Positions 45,491-55,039 are shown, counted from the stretch's first letter. The stretch: 64,000 nt of DNA from an uncultured Pelagibacteraceae bacterium (GCA_902569615.1 CACFUX010000001.1:1-64000); one strand, 5' to 3'. Numbers and translations: made by a program. Notes: generated by a model not told the origin, from the sequence alone.

Positions 45491-47047
45491 TCATGTAGCT
45501 GTAGGAAAAATTATTTCAATATTAGCACCTTTTTTTCCTATATTATTTGAAGCTAAAATTTGACCATTGTGTAATTCTACAAGATTTTTAACGATATTTA
45601 ATCCTAGTCCAGAATGTTCTCCAAATATTTCGGGTCTATTGCTGTAGAATCTTTTAAAAATTTTACTAGTATCATTTTCTTTAAATCCTTCTCCTTCATC
45701 GACAACACTTAAAATAATTTTTTTATCTTTTTTATTTTTTGAAAGTATAACTTTTATTGTTTGATTTTCTTTGCTAAATGAAATTGAATTATCCAATAAA
45801 TTTGCAATTATTTGTTCAATCCTGTTTTCAATACCATTAATTTTATAATCGATTGATCCATTTAAATCTAATTGAATTTTTATTCTACTTTTCGAGTTAT
45901 GAATGCTATTAAAATCATCAACTACAGATGTAGCTATAAGTTTTAAATCAATTTTTTTCATTTGTTCATTTGTTATTGCAACTTCATCTTTAAGCATTTG
46001 TGAATAATCGGTTATTAACCTTTCAATTCTTGAAACATCATGAAGTAAAATTTTTACAAGTTTTTCTCTTTGAGTTTTATCTGTAGTTTCAGAAATAATT
46101 TCAGACGCACTTTTTAAAGATGCAAGAGGATTCCTTATTTCATGAACTAAATCAGTTGAAAAGTTTTCAGCTGCACTAATTCTTTTATTTAGTTCATTTG
46201 TCATTTCATCAATAGAATTAGAAAGAATTCCAATTTCATCATCTCTATTTTTAACAACTTGAATATTTATAGTTTCTTTGTTTTTTTCTTTAATTGATCG
46301 TGTAAAATTTACCAAAGTTTTAATTGGTTTTAAAAAATATCTATTTAGAACTAGTGAAAAAATTAAAATTACTATTACAACAAGCAAAGCTGTTCTAAAA
46401 ACAAATACTTTTCTTTCATTAATTGCATTTCTAATATCATTGGCTTTTTCACTAATTACTAAGTAGCCGATATTTTTTTCTCCATCATTAACGCTTTTGA
46501 CAGTAATTAATAAAAATTGCTCGTAACTTTCTTCTGTAAAAGAATAGGGTGTCCCAATATTAGATGATTTTGAATAATCTACAATAATTTCAGATAAAGT
46601 TTTTGATTGATTTTTTTTTTGTTTTTTAATTTCTTTTTTTTCTAAAATTTCATTTTCACCCTCAATATCCATTTCTATAATATTTAACCTTTGACTAAAT
46701 GATCTTGGATCTAAATCAAGTGTATCAGTATCTCCAATCAGCTCAAAATCATTATTAAATATCATTACTCTATCTAAATTTTGAAAAAGAAATCTCGTTG
46801 AAAAAAGAAATTTTCTTATATCATCTTTATTAAATTTTATTTTTAGTCTTTTGATGTGGTCAATAGTATTATTTATAATTTTAATATGGTTTGATGTTTT
46901 TTTATTTATTAAATTTGGTTGAATCCCCTTTAAGTATATTGCCGTTAGACTTCCAAAAATTATAAAAACTAAAAGATTTATAAACAAAAATTTTTTAAGT
47001 ATTGGTATATTTTTTAGAAAATTGCTTAACATTAACTTACATTCCAA
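45491..47047 (-). CDS. chvG: Sensor histidine kinase, ChvG-like
   Basis: A 518-residue inner-membrane kinase with TM1 (about 20-40), a periplasmic sensor region (about 40-215), TM2 (about 216-235), HAMP, a HisKA dimerisation helix with the phospho-accepting His in LVHEIRNPLASLKSA (about 304), and an HATPase with NLLDNSISFSKENQT and GLGLNIVKNLVELHNG. The architecture and the pairing with a downstream-coded ahcY/tsaE set fit ChvG/ExoS, which senses acid or envelope stress in rhizobia. The signal in this organism is unknown. It overlaps chvI by 16 bp. Confidence 0.85.
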   Translation of the reverse strand: MECKLMLSNFLKNIPILKKFLFINLLVFIIFGSLTAIYLKGIQPNLINKKTSNHIKIINNTIDHIKRLKIKFNKDDIRKFLFSTRFLFQNLDRVMIFNNDFELIGDTDTLDLDPRSFSQRLNIIEMDIEGENEILEKKEIKKQKKNQSKTLSEIIVDYSKSSNIGTPYSFTEESYEQFLLITVKSVNDGEKNIGYLVISEKANDIRNAINERKVFVFRTALLVVIVILIFSLVLNRYFLKPIKTLVNFTRSIKEKNKETINIQVVKNRDDEIGILSNSIDEMTNELNKRISAAENFSTDLVHEIRNPLASLKSASEIISETTDKTQREKLVKILLHDVSRIERLITDYSQMLKDEVAITNEQMKKIDLKLIATSVVDDFNSIHNSKSRIKIQLDLNGSIDYKINGIENRIEQIIANLLDNSISFSKENQTIKVILSKNKKDKKIILSVVDEGEGFKENDTSKIFKRFYSNRPEIFGEHSGLGLNIVKNLVELHNGQILASNNIGKKGANIEIIFPTAT

Positions 47048-47733
47048 CGATAACCACTACCATATCTTGTCTCAATCGCAGAAAATTCACTATCAACTTT
47101 TTTAAATTTTTTTCTTATTCTTTTTACATGACTATCTATGGTTCTATCTTCAATATCAGTATCTTCTCTATAGGCAATGTCCATCAATGTTGATCTCTCT
47201 TTAATTATACCTGGTCTTTTTGCTAGTTCTTGAACTATTAAAAATTCAGTAGTTGTAAGTTTATCTGGTAACTGCTTTCCGCTCCATTCACATTCTAGCT
47301 GAGATGGGTCTAATTTTAATTTACCATGAGTTATAATATTCTTTGTATCTTCTATATTGCCTGGATTCTTTTTTCTTAATTGAAGCCTTATTCTTTCGAT
47401 AAGTACTTTAATAGAAAATCCACCTGACTTTTTTATAAAATCATCTGCTCCTAATTTAAGTCCAAGCAACTCATCAATTTCATCATCTTTGGATGTTAAA
47501 AAAATTACTGGCAAAGAAGTTTTTTTTCTTAATTTTTTTAAAAGTTCTTCTCCATCCATCTTTGGCATTTTTATATCAATAACAGCTAGGTCAGGAGGAG
47601 TTCTGGTAAGGCCTATTAAAGCGCTCTCACCATCTAAATAAGTTTGAACATTAAAACCTTCCTTTTCTAAAGCAATACTTAAACTTGTTAATATATTTCT
47701 ATCATCATCAATTAATGCAATTGTTTCTCTCAT
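47032..47733 (-). CDS. chvI: OmpR-family response regulator, ChvI-like
   Basis: A 233-residue regulator. The receiver domain has the acidic ALIDDDRN pocket, phospho-acceptor in VIDIKMPKMDGEELL (about 52-66) and the Lys in KKSGGFSIKVL near 100. The C-terminal winged helix has the OmpR pattern ending TIDSHVKRIRKKFKK and ETRYGSGYRW. It is the partner of the overlapping ChvG-like kinase. It is probably the first gene of the long minus-strand run to murU. Confidence 0.88.
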   Translation of the reverse strand: MRETIALIDDDRNILTSLSIALEKEGFNVQTYLDGESALIGLTRTPPDLAVIDIKMPKMDGEELLKKLRKKTSLPVIFLTSKDDEIDELLGLKLGADDFIKKSGGFSIKVLIERIRLQLRKKNPGNIEDTKNIITHGKLKLDPSQLECEWSGKQLPDKLTTTEFLIVQELAKRPGIIKERSTLMDIAYREDTDIEDRTIDSHVKRIRKKFKKVDSEFSAIETRYGSGYRWNVS

Positions 47734-47782
47734 AATTAATTAGAAAATACTAAATTGTTCTAATTTGGGCAATATATCATGA

Positions 47783-50557
47783 TTAATGAAGATCTCCCCA
47801 ATTTTCTCCTGAATTAATATCTACTAGTAAAGGTATCGAAAAAGAGTGTAGATCGCTATCTTTAACACTAATCATTTCTTCCTGAATAATATTTGAATAT
47901 TTTTTTATATGGTCTTTGTTTACTTCAAAAATTAATTCATCATGAATTTGCAACAATATTTTACAATTTAAATCATTAATTTCACCTAATTTTTTACTTA
48001 CTCTTATCATTGCCATTCTCATTATTTCCGAAGCTGACCCTTGTATTGGTGCATTAATTGCGGCCCTTTCCTGAAAATTTCTAATATTAAAATTTTTATC
48101 ATTTATTCCAGTTATATGAGTTCTTCTACCAAATATGTTGCTGACGTATCCACTTTTTCTACAAAATTTAATTGTATCTTCCATGTAAGATTTTATTTCT
48201 GGGAATTTTAAAAAATAAGAATTTAAAAATTCTTCAGCCTCATTGTTTGAAACTCCAATCTGTTTTGCCAAACCATATTGAGAAATACCGTATATTATTC
48301 CAAAATTTATAGCTTTAGCTTTTCTTCTCATGTCTGAATTAACTTGTTTTATATTAGTATTAAAAACTTGGCTTGCTGTTAGTGAATGAATGTCTTCTTT
48401 GTTTTTAAATGCTTTTTTTAACTCTTTTACATCAGCCAAGTCTGCTAAAATTCTCATTTCAATCTGGTTGTAATCAGCTGAAATGAGTTTATTATTTTTT
48501 TCAGCAATAAAAGCTCTTCTAATTTCTTTTCCATCATCTGATTTAATTGGGATATTTTGTAAATTTGGATCGCTTGAAGCTAGTCTTCCAGTGGTTGTTG
48601 CTGCTAATAAAAATGAGGTGTGAACTCTTTTAGTTACTGGATTGATATGTTCTTGCAGAGAATCTGAATAAGTATTTTTGAGCTTGGTTACTTGTCTCCA
48701 GTCTAAAACAAGTTTTGGCAATTTGTGTCCTTTAAAAGCAAGATCTTCTAAAACTTGTGCACTTGTAGCAAAACTACCTTTTTTTGTTTTTTTTAACGAT
48801 GAAATTTTCATTTCATTATACATTACTTCACCCAATTGTTTTGTAGATCCAATTTTAAATTCTTTTTTTGTAATTTTATAAATTTCTTTTTCTAATTGAT
48901 ATGTTTTTTTTTCAAATTTATTTGAAAGAAGTTGAAGAAATTTTTGATCTACTTTAACACCATAAATTTCCATCAAGGCTAAGATTTCAATAAGTGGCTT
49001 TTCAAAAATTTCATAAATATTTAATAATTTTTCTAATTTTAAGTTTTTAGCAAAAATTTTGTATAACCTATAAGTTATATCAGAATCTTCAGCAGCATAG
49101 TTTTTTGCTAAATTGATTTCTACCTCACCAAAATTTATTTGCTTTTTCCCTGTTCCAACAACATCTTTGAAAGATATTGTTTTATGATCTAAATGAATTT
49201 CTGATAAAGTATCCATATTATGTCTATTTTTTCCCGCATCCAAAACATAAGACATCAACATTGTATCTTCCATCGAAGTCATTTTTATGCCTCTATGATA
49301 TAATATAATGTAATCAAATTTAATATTTTGTCCTATCTTCTTAATACTTTTGTCCTCTAATATTGGTTTAATTTTTTTTATTACTTTTGTTTCATCAATA
49401 TTCTTAGCTTTTGTATGACCAACTGGAATATAGCAAGCTCTGCCAATTTTCGTTGAAAAAGAAATTCCTATTAGTTTTGCTTGGTGAGGGTCTAGAGAAC
49501 TAGTTTCTGTATCAACTGCTATCTCTCCGTTTTCTTCGGCTTCATTTAACCATTTATTTATATCTTCTACATTTTGTATTAATTCATAGTTTTTATTAGA
49601 AATTTTTTGGATTTTATTTTGATTATTAATAGATTTTTCTTTATTTGAAAATTCTATATCTCCATATGTTGAAATAACCGAACTTAACAATCTATTAAAC
49701 TCCATTTCTCTAAGAAATTCATATAATTTTTTTTTATCTATTTCTTTTAATTCAAACTCTGAAATTTTATCTTTGACTGGCACATCTTTCTTAAGAGTAA
49801 CCAATTTTTTGCTTATAATTGCTTTATCTTGATTTTGGATCAAGGTCTCTCTTCTTTTATTTTGTTTAATTTTGTTTGTATTTTTTAAAAGATTTTCTAG
49901 ATTGCCATATTGATTTATAAGTTCAGCAGCTGTTTTTACTCCTATACCTGGAACCCCAGGAACATTATCGCTACTATCTCCAGCAAGAGATTGTACGTCA
50001 ATCACCTTATCTGGACTAACACCAAATTTATTATTTACATCATCATTTGAAATAAATTTATTTTTCATTGGATCATAAATACGGATATTTTTTTTGTAAA
50101 GTTGCATAAGATCCTTATCTGACGAGACTATTGTAACCTTGGCTCCAGCCTTTAAAATTTGTTCAGAGTAGGTTGCAATTAGATCATCCGCTTCATAATT
50201 TATTAATTCAACTGAAGGTAAATTAAATGCTTTTACTGATTTTCTAATAAAATCAAACTGGGGTATTAAATCATCTGGTGCGTCAGATCTGTTGCCTTTA
50301 TAATCTCTATAAATCTCATTTCTAAAATTTTTTCTTGCAGAATCAAAAATTACTGCAAAATGAGTTGGTTTATCTTTGTTTTCATTTGATTTAGAATCTT
50401 CTAACAATTTAAATAGCATGTTGCAAAAACCACTAACAGCGCCGGTAGGTAGTCCATCAGATTTTCTTGTTAAAGGAGGAAGAGCATAATAAGCTCTAAA
50501 GATATATCCAGAACCATCGATAAGATAAAAGTGATCTGAATTTTTTATTTTATTCAT
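47783..50557 (-). CDS. polA: DNA polymerase I
   Basis: A 924-residue (E. coli 928) repair and Okazaki-processing polymerase with all three domains. The 5'-3' exonuclease part (about 1-300) shows LIDGSGYIFRAYYALPP and SLAGDSSDNVPGVPGIG. The 3'-5' exonuclease keeps VDTETSSLDPHQAKLIGISF, so proofreading is likely active. The polymerase part has TGRLASSDPNLQNIPI, SADYNQIEMRILA and ILLQIHDELIFEV, the palm motifs A and C. Divergent from the ABC ATPase gene. Confidence 0.98.
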   Translation of the reverse strand: MNKIKNSDHFYLIDGSGYIFRAYYALPPLTRKSDGLPTGAVSGFCNMLFKLLEDSKSNENKDKPTHFAVIFDSARKNFRNEIYRDYKGNRSDAPDDLIPQFDFIRKSVKAFNLPSVELINYEADDLIATYSEQILKAGAKVTIVSSDKDLMQLYKKNIRIYDPMKNKFISNDDVNNKFGVSPDKVIDVQSLAGDSSDNVPGVPGIGVKTAAELINQYGNLENLLKNTNKIKQNKRRETLIQNQDKAIISKKLVTLKKDVPVKDKISEFELKEIDKKKLYEFLREMEFNRLLSSVISTYGDIEFSNKEKSINNQNKIQKISNKNYELIQNVEDINKWLNEAEENGEIAVDTETSSLDPHQAKLIGISFSTKIGRACYIPVGHTKAKNIDETKVIKKIKPILEDKSIKKIGQNIKFDYIILYHRGIKMTSMEDTMLMSYVLDAGKNRHNMDTLSEIHLDHKTISFKDVVGTGKKQINFGEVEINLAKNYAAEDSDITYRLYKIFAKNLKLEKLLNIYEIFEKPLIEILALMEIYGVKVDQKFLQLLSNKFEKKTYQLEKEIYKITKKEFKIGSTKQLGEVMYNEMKISSLKKTKKGSFATSAQVLEDLAFKGHKLPKLVLDWRQVTKLKNTYSDSLQEHINPVTKRVHTSFLLAATTTGRLASSDPNLQNIPIKSDDGKEIRRAFIAEKNNKLISADYNQIEMRILADLADVKELKKAFKNKEDIHSLTASQVFNTNIKQVNSDMRRKAKAINFGIIYGISQYGLAKQIGVSNNEAEEFLNSYFLKFPEIKSYMEDTIKFCRKSGYVSNIFGRRTHITGINDKNFNIRNFQERAAINAPIQGSASEIMRMAMIRVSKKLGEINDLNCKILLQIHDELIFEVNKDHIKKYSNIIQEEMISVKDSDLHSFSIPLLVDINSGENWGDLH

Positions 50558-50607
50558 AAAATAATGTTATATTAATTTATGGTTATGTTATAAATGTATA
50601 ATGAATA

Positions 50608-51537
50608 ATGAACAAAAAAAATGTTTTATATGTAAAGAATTTAAATAAAATTTATTCAAAAAATAGTTCAAAATCTATAAAGGCAATTAATAATTTAAAC
50701 TTAGAAGTGAATGAGGGAGAAATATTCGGATTACTTGGACCAAATGGTGCTGGTAAAAGTACCTTTATAAATATTTTGGCAGGCACAACTATTAAGACCT
50801 CTGGCGAGATAAATGTCTGGGGCTTTGATATAGACAAAAATCCTAGACAAGTTAGAGCATCGATTGGCATAGTTCCTCAGGAAGTAAATATAGATCCATT
50901 TTTTACACCAAGAAATATTTTAGAATTACAGGCTGGAATGTATGGAATCAAAAAAAAAGATAGAATTACAGACACCATTTTGAAACTTGTATCTTTAGAA
51001 AAGCAAGCTAAAAGCTATACTAGGTCTTTGTCAGGTGGAATGAAAAGACGTTTACTGGTAGCCAAAGCACTAGTACACAAACCACCAATAATTATTTTAG
51101 ATGAACCAACTGCTGGGGTTGATGTTGAATTAAGAAGTAATCTTTGGGACAATGTAAAACTACTAAATAAACAGGGTGTAACAATAATACTTACTACTCA
51201 CTATTTAAATGAAGCTGAACAAATGTGTGACCGGATTGGAATTTTAAATAAAGGTGATTTAGTTGCCCTAGATACAACAAAAAATTTATTAAACAGAATT
51301 CAGACAAAAATTGTAAAATTTAAAGTAAATACAAAAGTTAATATTAATAATAATTCCTTAAAATCTACAAACATTTTATCTAATGAAGTTAATGAGCTTG
51401 TTTTGTCATATGAAAAAAGTTCTATTGGTATTGATGAAATAATAAAATTTATAAACGAACAAAATGTTAAAATATCAGATATTTCTACAGATGATGGTGA
51501 TTTGGAAGATGTATTTATAAGATTAACAAAAAACTAG
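50608..51537 (+). CDS. ABC transporter ATP-binding protein (ABC-2 exporter type)
   Basis: A 309-residue ATPase. Walker A is GLLGPNGAGKSTFIN near residue 42, the signature is LSGGMKRRLLVAKALVHKP near 142, Walker B IIILDEPTAGVD near 163, and an H-loop ILTTHY follows. It resembles YadG/CcmA-type ABC-2 exporters, with a C-terminal extension of about 90 residues. Unusually no ABC-2 permease follows; the next gene is bioY. The permease may be encoded elsewhere, so its substrate is unknown. Confidence 0.88.
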   Translation: MNKKNVLYVKNLNKIYSKNSSKSIKAINNLNLEVNEGEIFGLLGPNGAGKSTFINILAGTTIKTSGEINVWGFDIDKNPRQVRASIGIVPQEVNIDPFFTPRNILELQAGMYGIKKKDRITDTILKLVSLEKQAKSYTRSLSGGMKRRLLVAKALVHKPPIIILDEPTAGVDVELRSNLWDNVKLLNKQGVTIILTTHYLNEAEQMCDRIGILNKGDLVALDTTKNLLNRIQTKIVKFKVNTKVNINNNSLKSTNILSNEVNELVLSYEKSSIGIDEIIKFINEQNVKISDISTDDGDLEDVFIRLTKN

Positions 51538-51569
51538 ATAATTTAACTTAACAGTAGTAGAATGATTTT

Positions 51570-52118
51570 ATGGAAGTAGTTAAATCTCAAAATTCTAAAA
51601 TATTGAAATATATTTTAATAATATTTGCAGGTTCACTTCTCTTAACTATATCTGCGAAAATAAAAATACCTTTTTATCCAGTTCCAATGACGATGCAAAC
51701 TTTCGTTGTACTTTTTTTGGGAATGTCATTTGGATATAAAATTGGCTTAGCAACAGTGAGTTTATATTTGCTAGAAGGACTTTTAGGAATGCCAGTTTTT
51801 TCTAATTCACCAGAAAAAGGAGTAGGAATTATTTATTTTACTGGTCCAACTATGGGATATTTAATTGGTTTTTTATTTGCGACTTCTCTAGCAGGTTATT
51901 TTAATTTTAATGGAAATATTATAATTAATTTTTTTAAATTATTAGTATCTGTCTCTATAATTTATTTTATGGGTATTCTGTGGTTAGGAAGTTTAATCGG
52001 TTGGGATAAACCAATAATTCAGTTGGGAGCAACACCTTTTTTACTAGCGGAATTACTAAAAATTTCTATTTTAGCTTTATTGGCTAAAAAAATTATAAAG
52101 TTAAAAAAATTTATTTAG
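51570..52118 (+). CDS. bioY: Biotin transporter BioY
   Basis: A 182-residue S component of ECF-type transporters with six hydrophobic helices. It has LLTISAKIKIPFYPVPMTMQ (about 22-41), the hallmark BioY opening, then GLATVSLYLLEGLLGMPVF and FTGPTMGYLIGFLFA. It imports biotin across the inner membrane; no BioM/BioN is adjacent, and some BioY proteins work alone. A biotin uptake protein fits a genome-reduced auxotroph. It overlaps regA 3' ends by 8 bp. Confidence 0.93.
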   Translation: MEVVKSQNSKILKYILIIFAGSLLLTISAKIKIPFYPVPMTMQTFVVLFLGMSFGYKIGLATVSLYLLEGLLGMPVFSNSPEKGVGIIYFTGPTMGYLIGFLFATSLAGYFNFNGNIIINFFKLLVSVSIIYFMGILWLGSLIGWDKPIIQLGATPFLLAELLKISILALLAKKIIKLKKFI

Positions 52119-52671
52119 GTGATCTTTTAGAAAGAATTCTTTGTAGAGTTCTTCTATGCATTTTAAGTCTTCTTGCAGTTTCTGAAACATTCCTGTTACA
52201 TAGCTCAAATACACGATGTATATGTTCCCATTTTACTCTATCAGCTGACATTGGATTTTCTGGTGGAGCAGCTTTTTTGTTTGGATCAGCTAATAGTGCT
52301 CTTTCAACATCATCTGCATCAGCTGGTTTTGCCAAGTAATCTATGGCTCCTTCTTTAATTGCCGCAACGGCTGTAGGAATATTTCCATATCCTGTCAACA
52401 TTACTACCCTGCTTTTTGAGTTTGTGCTTTGAATTTGTTTTACAACCTCAAGTCCATTCCCATCGCCCAATCTTAAATCAACAACTGCAAATGCTGGTTT
52501 TTTATTTTGAACACTTTCTAAGCCTTTTTTTACACCCTCTGCTTGAGAAACTTCAAAACCTTTTTTCTCCATGGCTCTTGCCAATCTTTCCCTGAATGGA
52601 TTGTCATCATCAACTATTAGTAGTGATTTATCCTCAAATTCATTGATATTTTTAACATTCTGAGTTCTCAT
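52111..52671 (-). CDS. regA: ActR/PrrA/RegA-type response regulator
   Basis: A 186-residue redox response regulator. The receiver domain holds LLIVDDDNPFRERLARAME, the acceptor Asp in AVVDLRLGDGNGLEVVKQIQ (about 69-88) and AIDYLAKPADADDV. A short Pro-rich linker leads to a Fis-type helix-turn-helix NVSETARRLKMHRRTLQRIL. This matches RegA/ActR/PrrA, which activate respiratory and redox genes in alphaproteobacteria. The sensor RegB is not in the window. It is divergent from the polyamine operon. Confidence 0.9.
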   Translation of the reverse strand: MRTQNVKNINEFEDKSLLIVDDDNPFRERLARAMEKKGFEVSQAEGVKKGLESVQNKKPAFAVVDLRLGDGNGLEVVKQIQSTNSKSRVVMLTGYGNIPTAVAAIKEGAIDYLAKPADADDVERALLADPNKKAAPPENPMSADRVKWEHIHRVFELCNRNVSETARRLKMHRRTLQRILSKRSPK

Positions 52672-52697
52672 TATAGGCTTTATATGGAAACTATTTT

Positions 52698-52815
52698 TAT
52701 AATTTCAATAGCATTATTTACTTTACATTGCCGATCATATCCCATAAATGCTGAATTTATAAGATTGCATAGCTAATATGCATCTTTTTTTTGTTAAATT
52801 TTTTTTAGGGGATAT
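52698..52815 (+). promoter_or_regulatory. Structured 5' leader of the ornithine decarboxylase operon (candidate speF-like RNA)
   Basis: TATAAT at 52698-52703 could give a transcript starting near 52710. In it, AGCATT (52710-52715) can pair with AATGCT (52747-52752), and ATATCCC (52737-52743), in the loop of that stem, is perfectly complementary to GGGATAT (52809-52815), which is the SD region just before the ATG. This would be a loop-SD pseudoknot hiding the ribosome site. Between them lies the TGCATA/TATGCA hairpin followed by T8. A conserved RNA called speF is known upstream of alphaproteobacterial ODC genes; equivalence is inferred. Confidence 0.45.
52766..52792 (+). terminator. Terminator-like hairpin inside the ODC leader
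   Basis: TGCATA (52766-52771) and TATGCA (52777-52782) form a 6-bp stem with a GCTAA loop, followed by TC and eight T residues (52785-52792). It lies 24 bases before the ODC start, between divergent genes, so it cannot be ending a plus-strand coding gene. It could act as an attenuator in the leader, or the stem could be too weak to terminate. Confidence 0.5.
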
Positions 52816-53994
52816 ATGCAAAAATTTAAAACAGTTGAAGAATTGGTTAATCAACTGAAACCGAACGAACCAGTATATTGTATTAGAAAGAAATCTATAC
52901 AATTGGCATCAAAATTTTTTAAAAATAAATTTCCAGGAAAAGTTCTTTACGCAGTAAAAACAAATCCTAATCCAACAGTATTAAAAACAATAGTTGAAAG
53001 TGGAATTGATAACTTTGATGTCGCATCAATTAATGAAATTAAGAATATTAAAAATTTAGATAAATCAGTTAAATGTTCTTACATGCATACCATTAAAAGC
53101 AGAGAAAGTATCAAAGAAGCATACTTTAATTATGGAGTTAGGACTTTTTCACTAGATTCAAAAGACGAGTTGATTAAGATTATAGAAAGTACAAACCACG
53201 CCAAAGATCTTGAATTATTTGTAAGAGTTGCAGTTTCAAACGAACATGCTGAAATAGATTTATCTAAAAAATTTGGAGCTTTACCTTCTGAGGCAGTTGG
53301 ACTGCTGAGATTAACGAAGCAATATGCTAAAAAAATCGGATTAAGTTTTCATGTAGGATCACAGTGTATGCATCCTATATCTTATTCGAAAGGAATTGAA
53401 GAAATTGGCAATATAATAAAAAAGACAAAAATAATGCCAAATTTTATAAATGTTGGAGGTGGATTTCCTACAATTTATCCAGATTTAGTTCCTCAGTCTA
53501 TTGATCTTTATTTTGAAGAAATTAAAAATGCACTCGCAAATTTAAAACTAGAAAAACTACCAGAAATAATCTGTGAACCAGGAAGAGCAATAGTTGCTGA
53601 AAGTGGATCAACAATAGTTAAAGTGAACTTAAGAAAAAAACAAAAACTTTATATAAATGATGGAACTTATGGAACATTATTTGATGCAGGTTTTCCAAAT
53701 ATTGTTTATCCATCTAAATTAATCACAAATGGAAGAATTATTTCAAAAAAACTAACATCTTTTGATTTTTATGGTCCAACTTGTGACAGTATGGATTATA
53801 TGAAAGGCCCATTTATTCTACCAAATAATATTAAAGAAAATGATTATATAGAGCTTGGTCAGCTTGGTGCATATGGTTTAACTTTTAGAACAAATTTTAA
53901 CGGCCTTTATTCAAATGAAATATTTGAAGTCGAAGATAGTCCAATAATGACTATGTATAACAAAGAAATTGAAAAAAAATTTCTTGTTGCTTAA
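52816..53994 (+). CDS. speC: Ornithine/lysine decarboxylase (PLP fold type III)
   Basis: A 392-residue alanine-racemase-fold decarboxylase. The PLP Lys is in VLYAVKTNPNPTVL (about 42-55); FDVASINEI near 71, FHVGSQCMHP near 179, VGGGFPTIYPDL near 213, CEPGRAIVAESG near 255 and the active-site YGPTCDSMDYMKGP near 318 are all present. These match eukaryote-type ODC and its bifunctional lysine-decarboxylating relatives in bacteria. It produces putrescine (perhaps cadaverine). It is the first gene of a three-gene polyamine operon, with an AGGGGAT SD that may be masked in the leader. Confidence 0.92.
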   Translation: MQKFKTVEELVNQLKPNEPVYCIRKKSIQLASKFFKNKFPGKVLYAVKTNPNPTVLKTIVESGIDNFDVASINEIKNIKNLDKSVKCSYMHTIKSRESIKEAYFNYGVRTFSLDSKDELIKIIESTNHAKDLELFVRVAVSNEHAEIDLSKKFGALPSEAVGLLRLTKQYAKKIGLSFHVGSQCMHPISYSKGIEEIGNIIKKTKIMPNFINVGGGFPTIYPDLVPQSIDLYFEEIKNALANLKLEKLPEIICEPGRAIVAESGSTIVKVNLRKKQKLYINDGTYGTLFDAGFPNIVYPSKLITNGRIISKKLTSFDFYGPTCDSMDYMKGPFILPNNIKENDYIELGQLGAYGLTFRTNFNGLYSNEIFEVEDSPIMTMYNKEIEKKFLVA

Positions 53995-55038
53995 ATGTCA
54001 AATAAAAAGATTTTAGGTCATAATAGCAAAAAAGACTTTCTTAATTCACCAGTTGAACATATTGACATAACTTCTTTTGATTCAAGAAAAATAATTCAAT
54101 CAATGAAAAAAATGTCTTTTGTATCTAGAGAAACTGCGAATGCAGCTAGTATATTTAATGACATGATTAAAGATAAAGAATGTACAATTTTTTTAACTTT
54201 AGCTGGATCAACTTCTGCGGCAGGATGTATGAATATCTACAGAGATATGATTAAATATAATATGGTTGATGCTATTGTTGCTACTGGAGCTTCTATTATT
54301 GATATGGATTTCTTTGAGGCTCTAGGATTTAAGCATTATCAAGGCTCACAATTTCAGGATGATGGAGAACTAAGAAAAAATTATATTGATAGAATATACG
54401 ATACTTACATAGATGAGGATGAGCTTCAAATGTGTGACAAAACAATATGTGATATAGCTGATAAGCTTGAACCGAGAAGCTATACATCTAGAGAATTTAT
54501 TTTTGAAATAGGAAAGTATTTAAAAGATAATGCAAAAAAGAAAGGTTCATTAATTGAAACTGCATATGATAATAATGTACCTATTTTTTGCCCTGCTTTT
54601 ACTGATTCAAGTGCAGGATTTGGGTTGGTAATGCATCAAGAAAAAAATCCAAAAAAATGTATAACGATTGACAGTATAAGGGAATTTCGAGAATTAACTG
54701 AAATTAAAATTCAATCAAAAGGATCGGGATTATTTATGATCGGTGGAGGAGTTCCAAAAAACTTCATTCAGGATACAGTTATCTGCGCTGAGCTTTTAGG
54801 AAAAGAAGTGGATATGCACAAGTATGCAGTTCAAATAACTGTTGCCGACTCAAGAGATGGCGCTTGCAGTAGTTCTACACTTAAAGAAGCTAGTTCTTGG
54901 GGGAAAGTTGATGTAACCAAAGAACAAATGGTATTTGCAGAAGCAACTAGTGTTCTTCCTTTAATTGCTAGTGATGTTTATCATAATGGCGAATGGAAAA
55001 ATAGAACAAGAAAAAATTTTTCAAAAATATTTGGATAA
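53995..55038 (+). CDS. Deoxyhypusine-synthase-like enzyme, probable homospermidine synthase
   Basis: A 347-residue member of the deoxyhypusine synthase family, with LTLAGSTSAAGCMNIYRDMI near 65, MVDAIVATGASIIDMDFFEALG near 92, FCPAFTDSSAGFGLVM near 197, and EASSWGKVDVTKEQMVFAEAT near 310, where the Lys after WG aligns with the catalytic Lys of DHS. Bacteria lack eIF5A, so such proteins act on free polyamines; the Anabaena homolog is needed for homospermidine. The neighbouring ODC and agmatinase support that role. Its ATG directly follows the ODC stop codon. Confidence 0.82.
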   Translation: MSNKKILGHNSKKDFLNSPVEHIDITSFDSRKIIQSMKKMSFVSRETANAASIFNDMIKDKECTIFLTLAGSTSAAGCMNIYRDMIKYNMVDAIVATGASIIDMDFFEALGFKHYQGSQFQDDGELRKNYIDRIYDTYIDEDELQMCDKTICDIADKLEPRSYTSREFIFEIGKYLKDNAKKKGSLIETAYDNNVPIFCPAFTDSSAGFGLVMHQEKNPKKCITIDSIREFRELTEIKIQSKGSGLFMIGGGVPKNFIQDTVICAELLGKEVDMHKYAVQITVADSRDGACSSSTLKEASSWGKVDVTKEQMVFAEATSVLPLIASDVYHNGEWKNRTRKNFSKIFG

Positions 55039-55039
55039 A

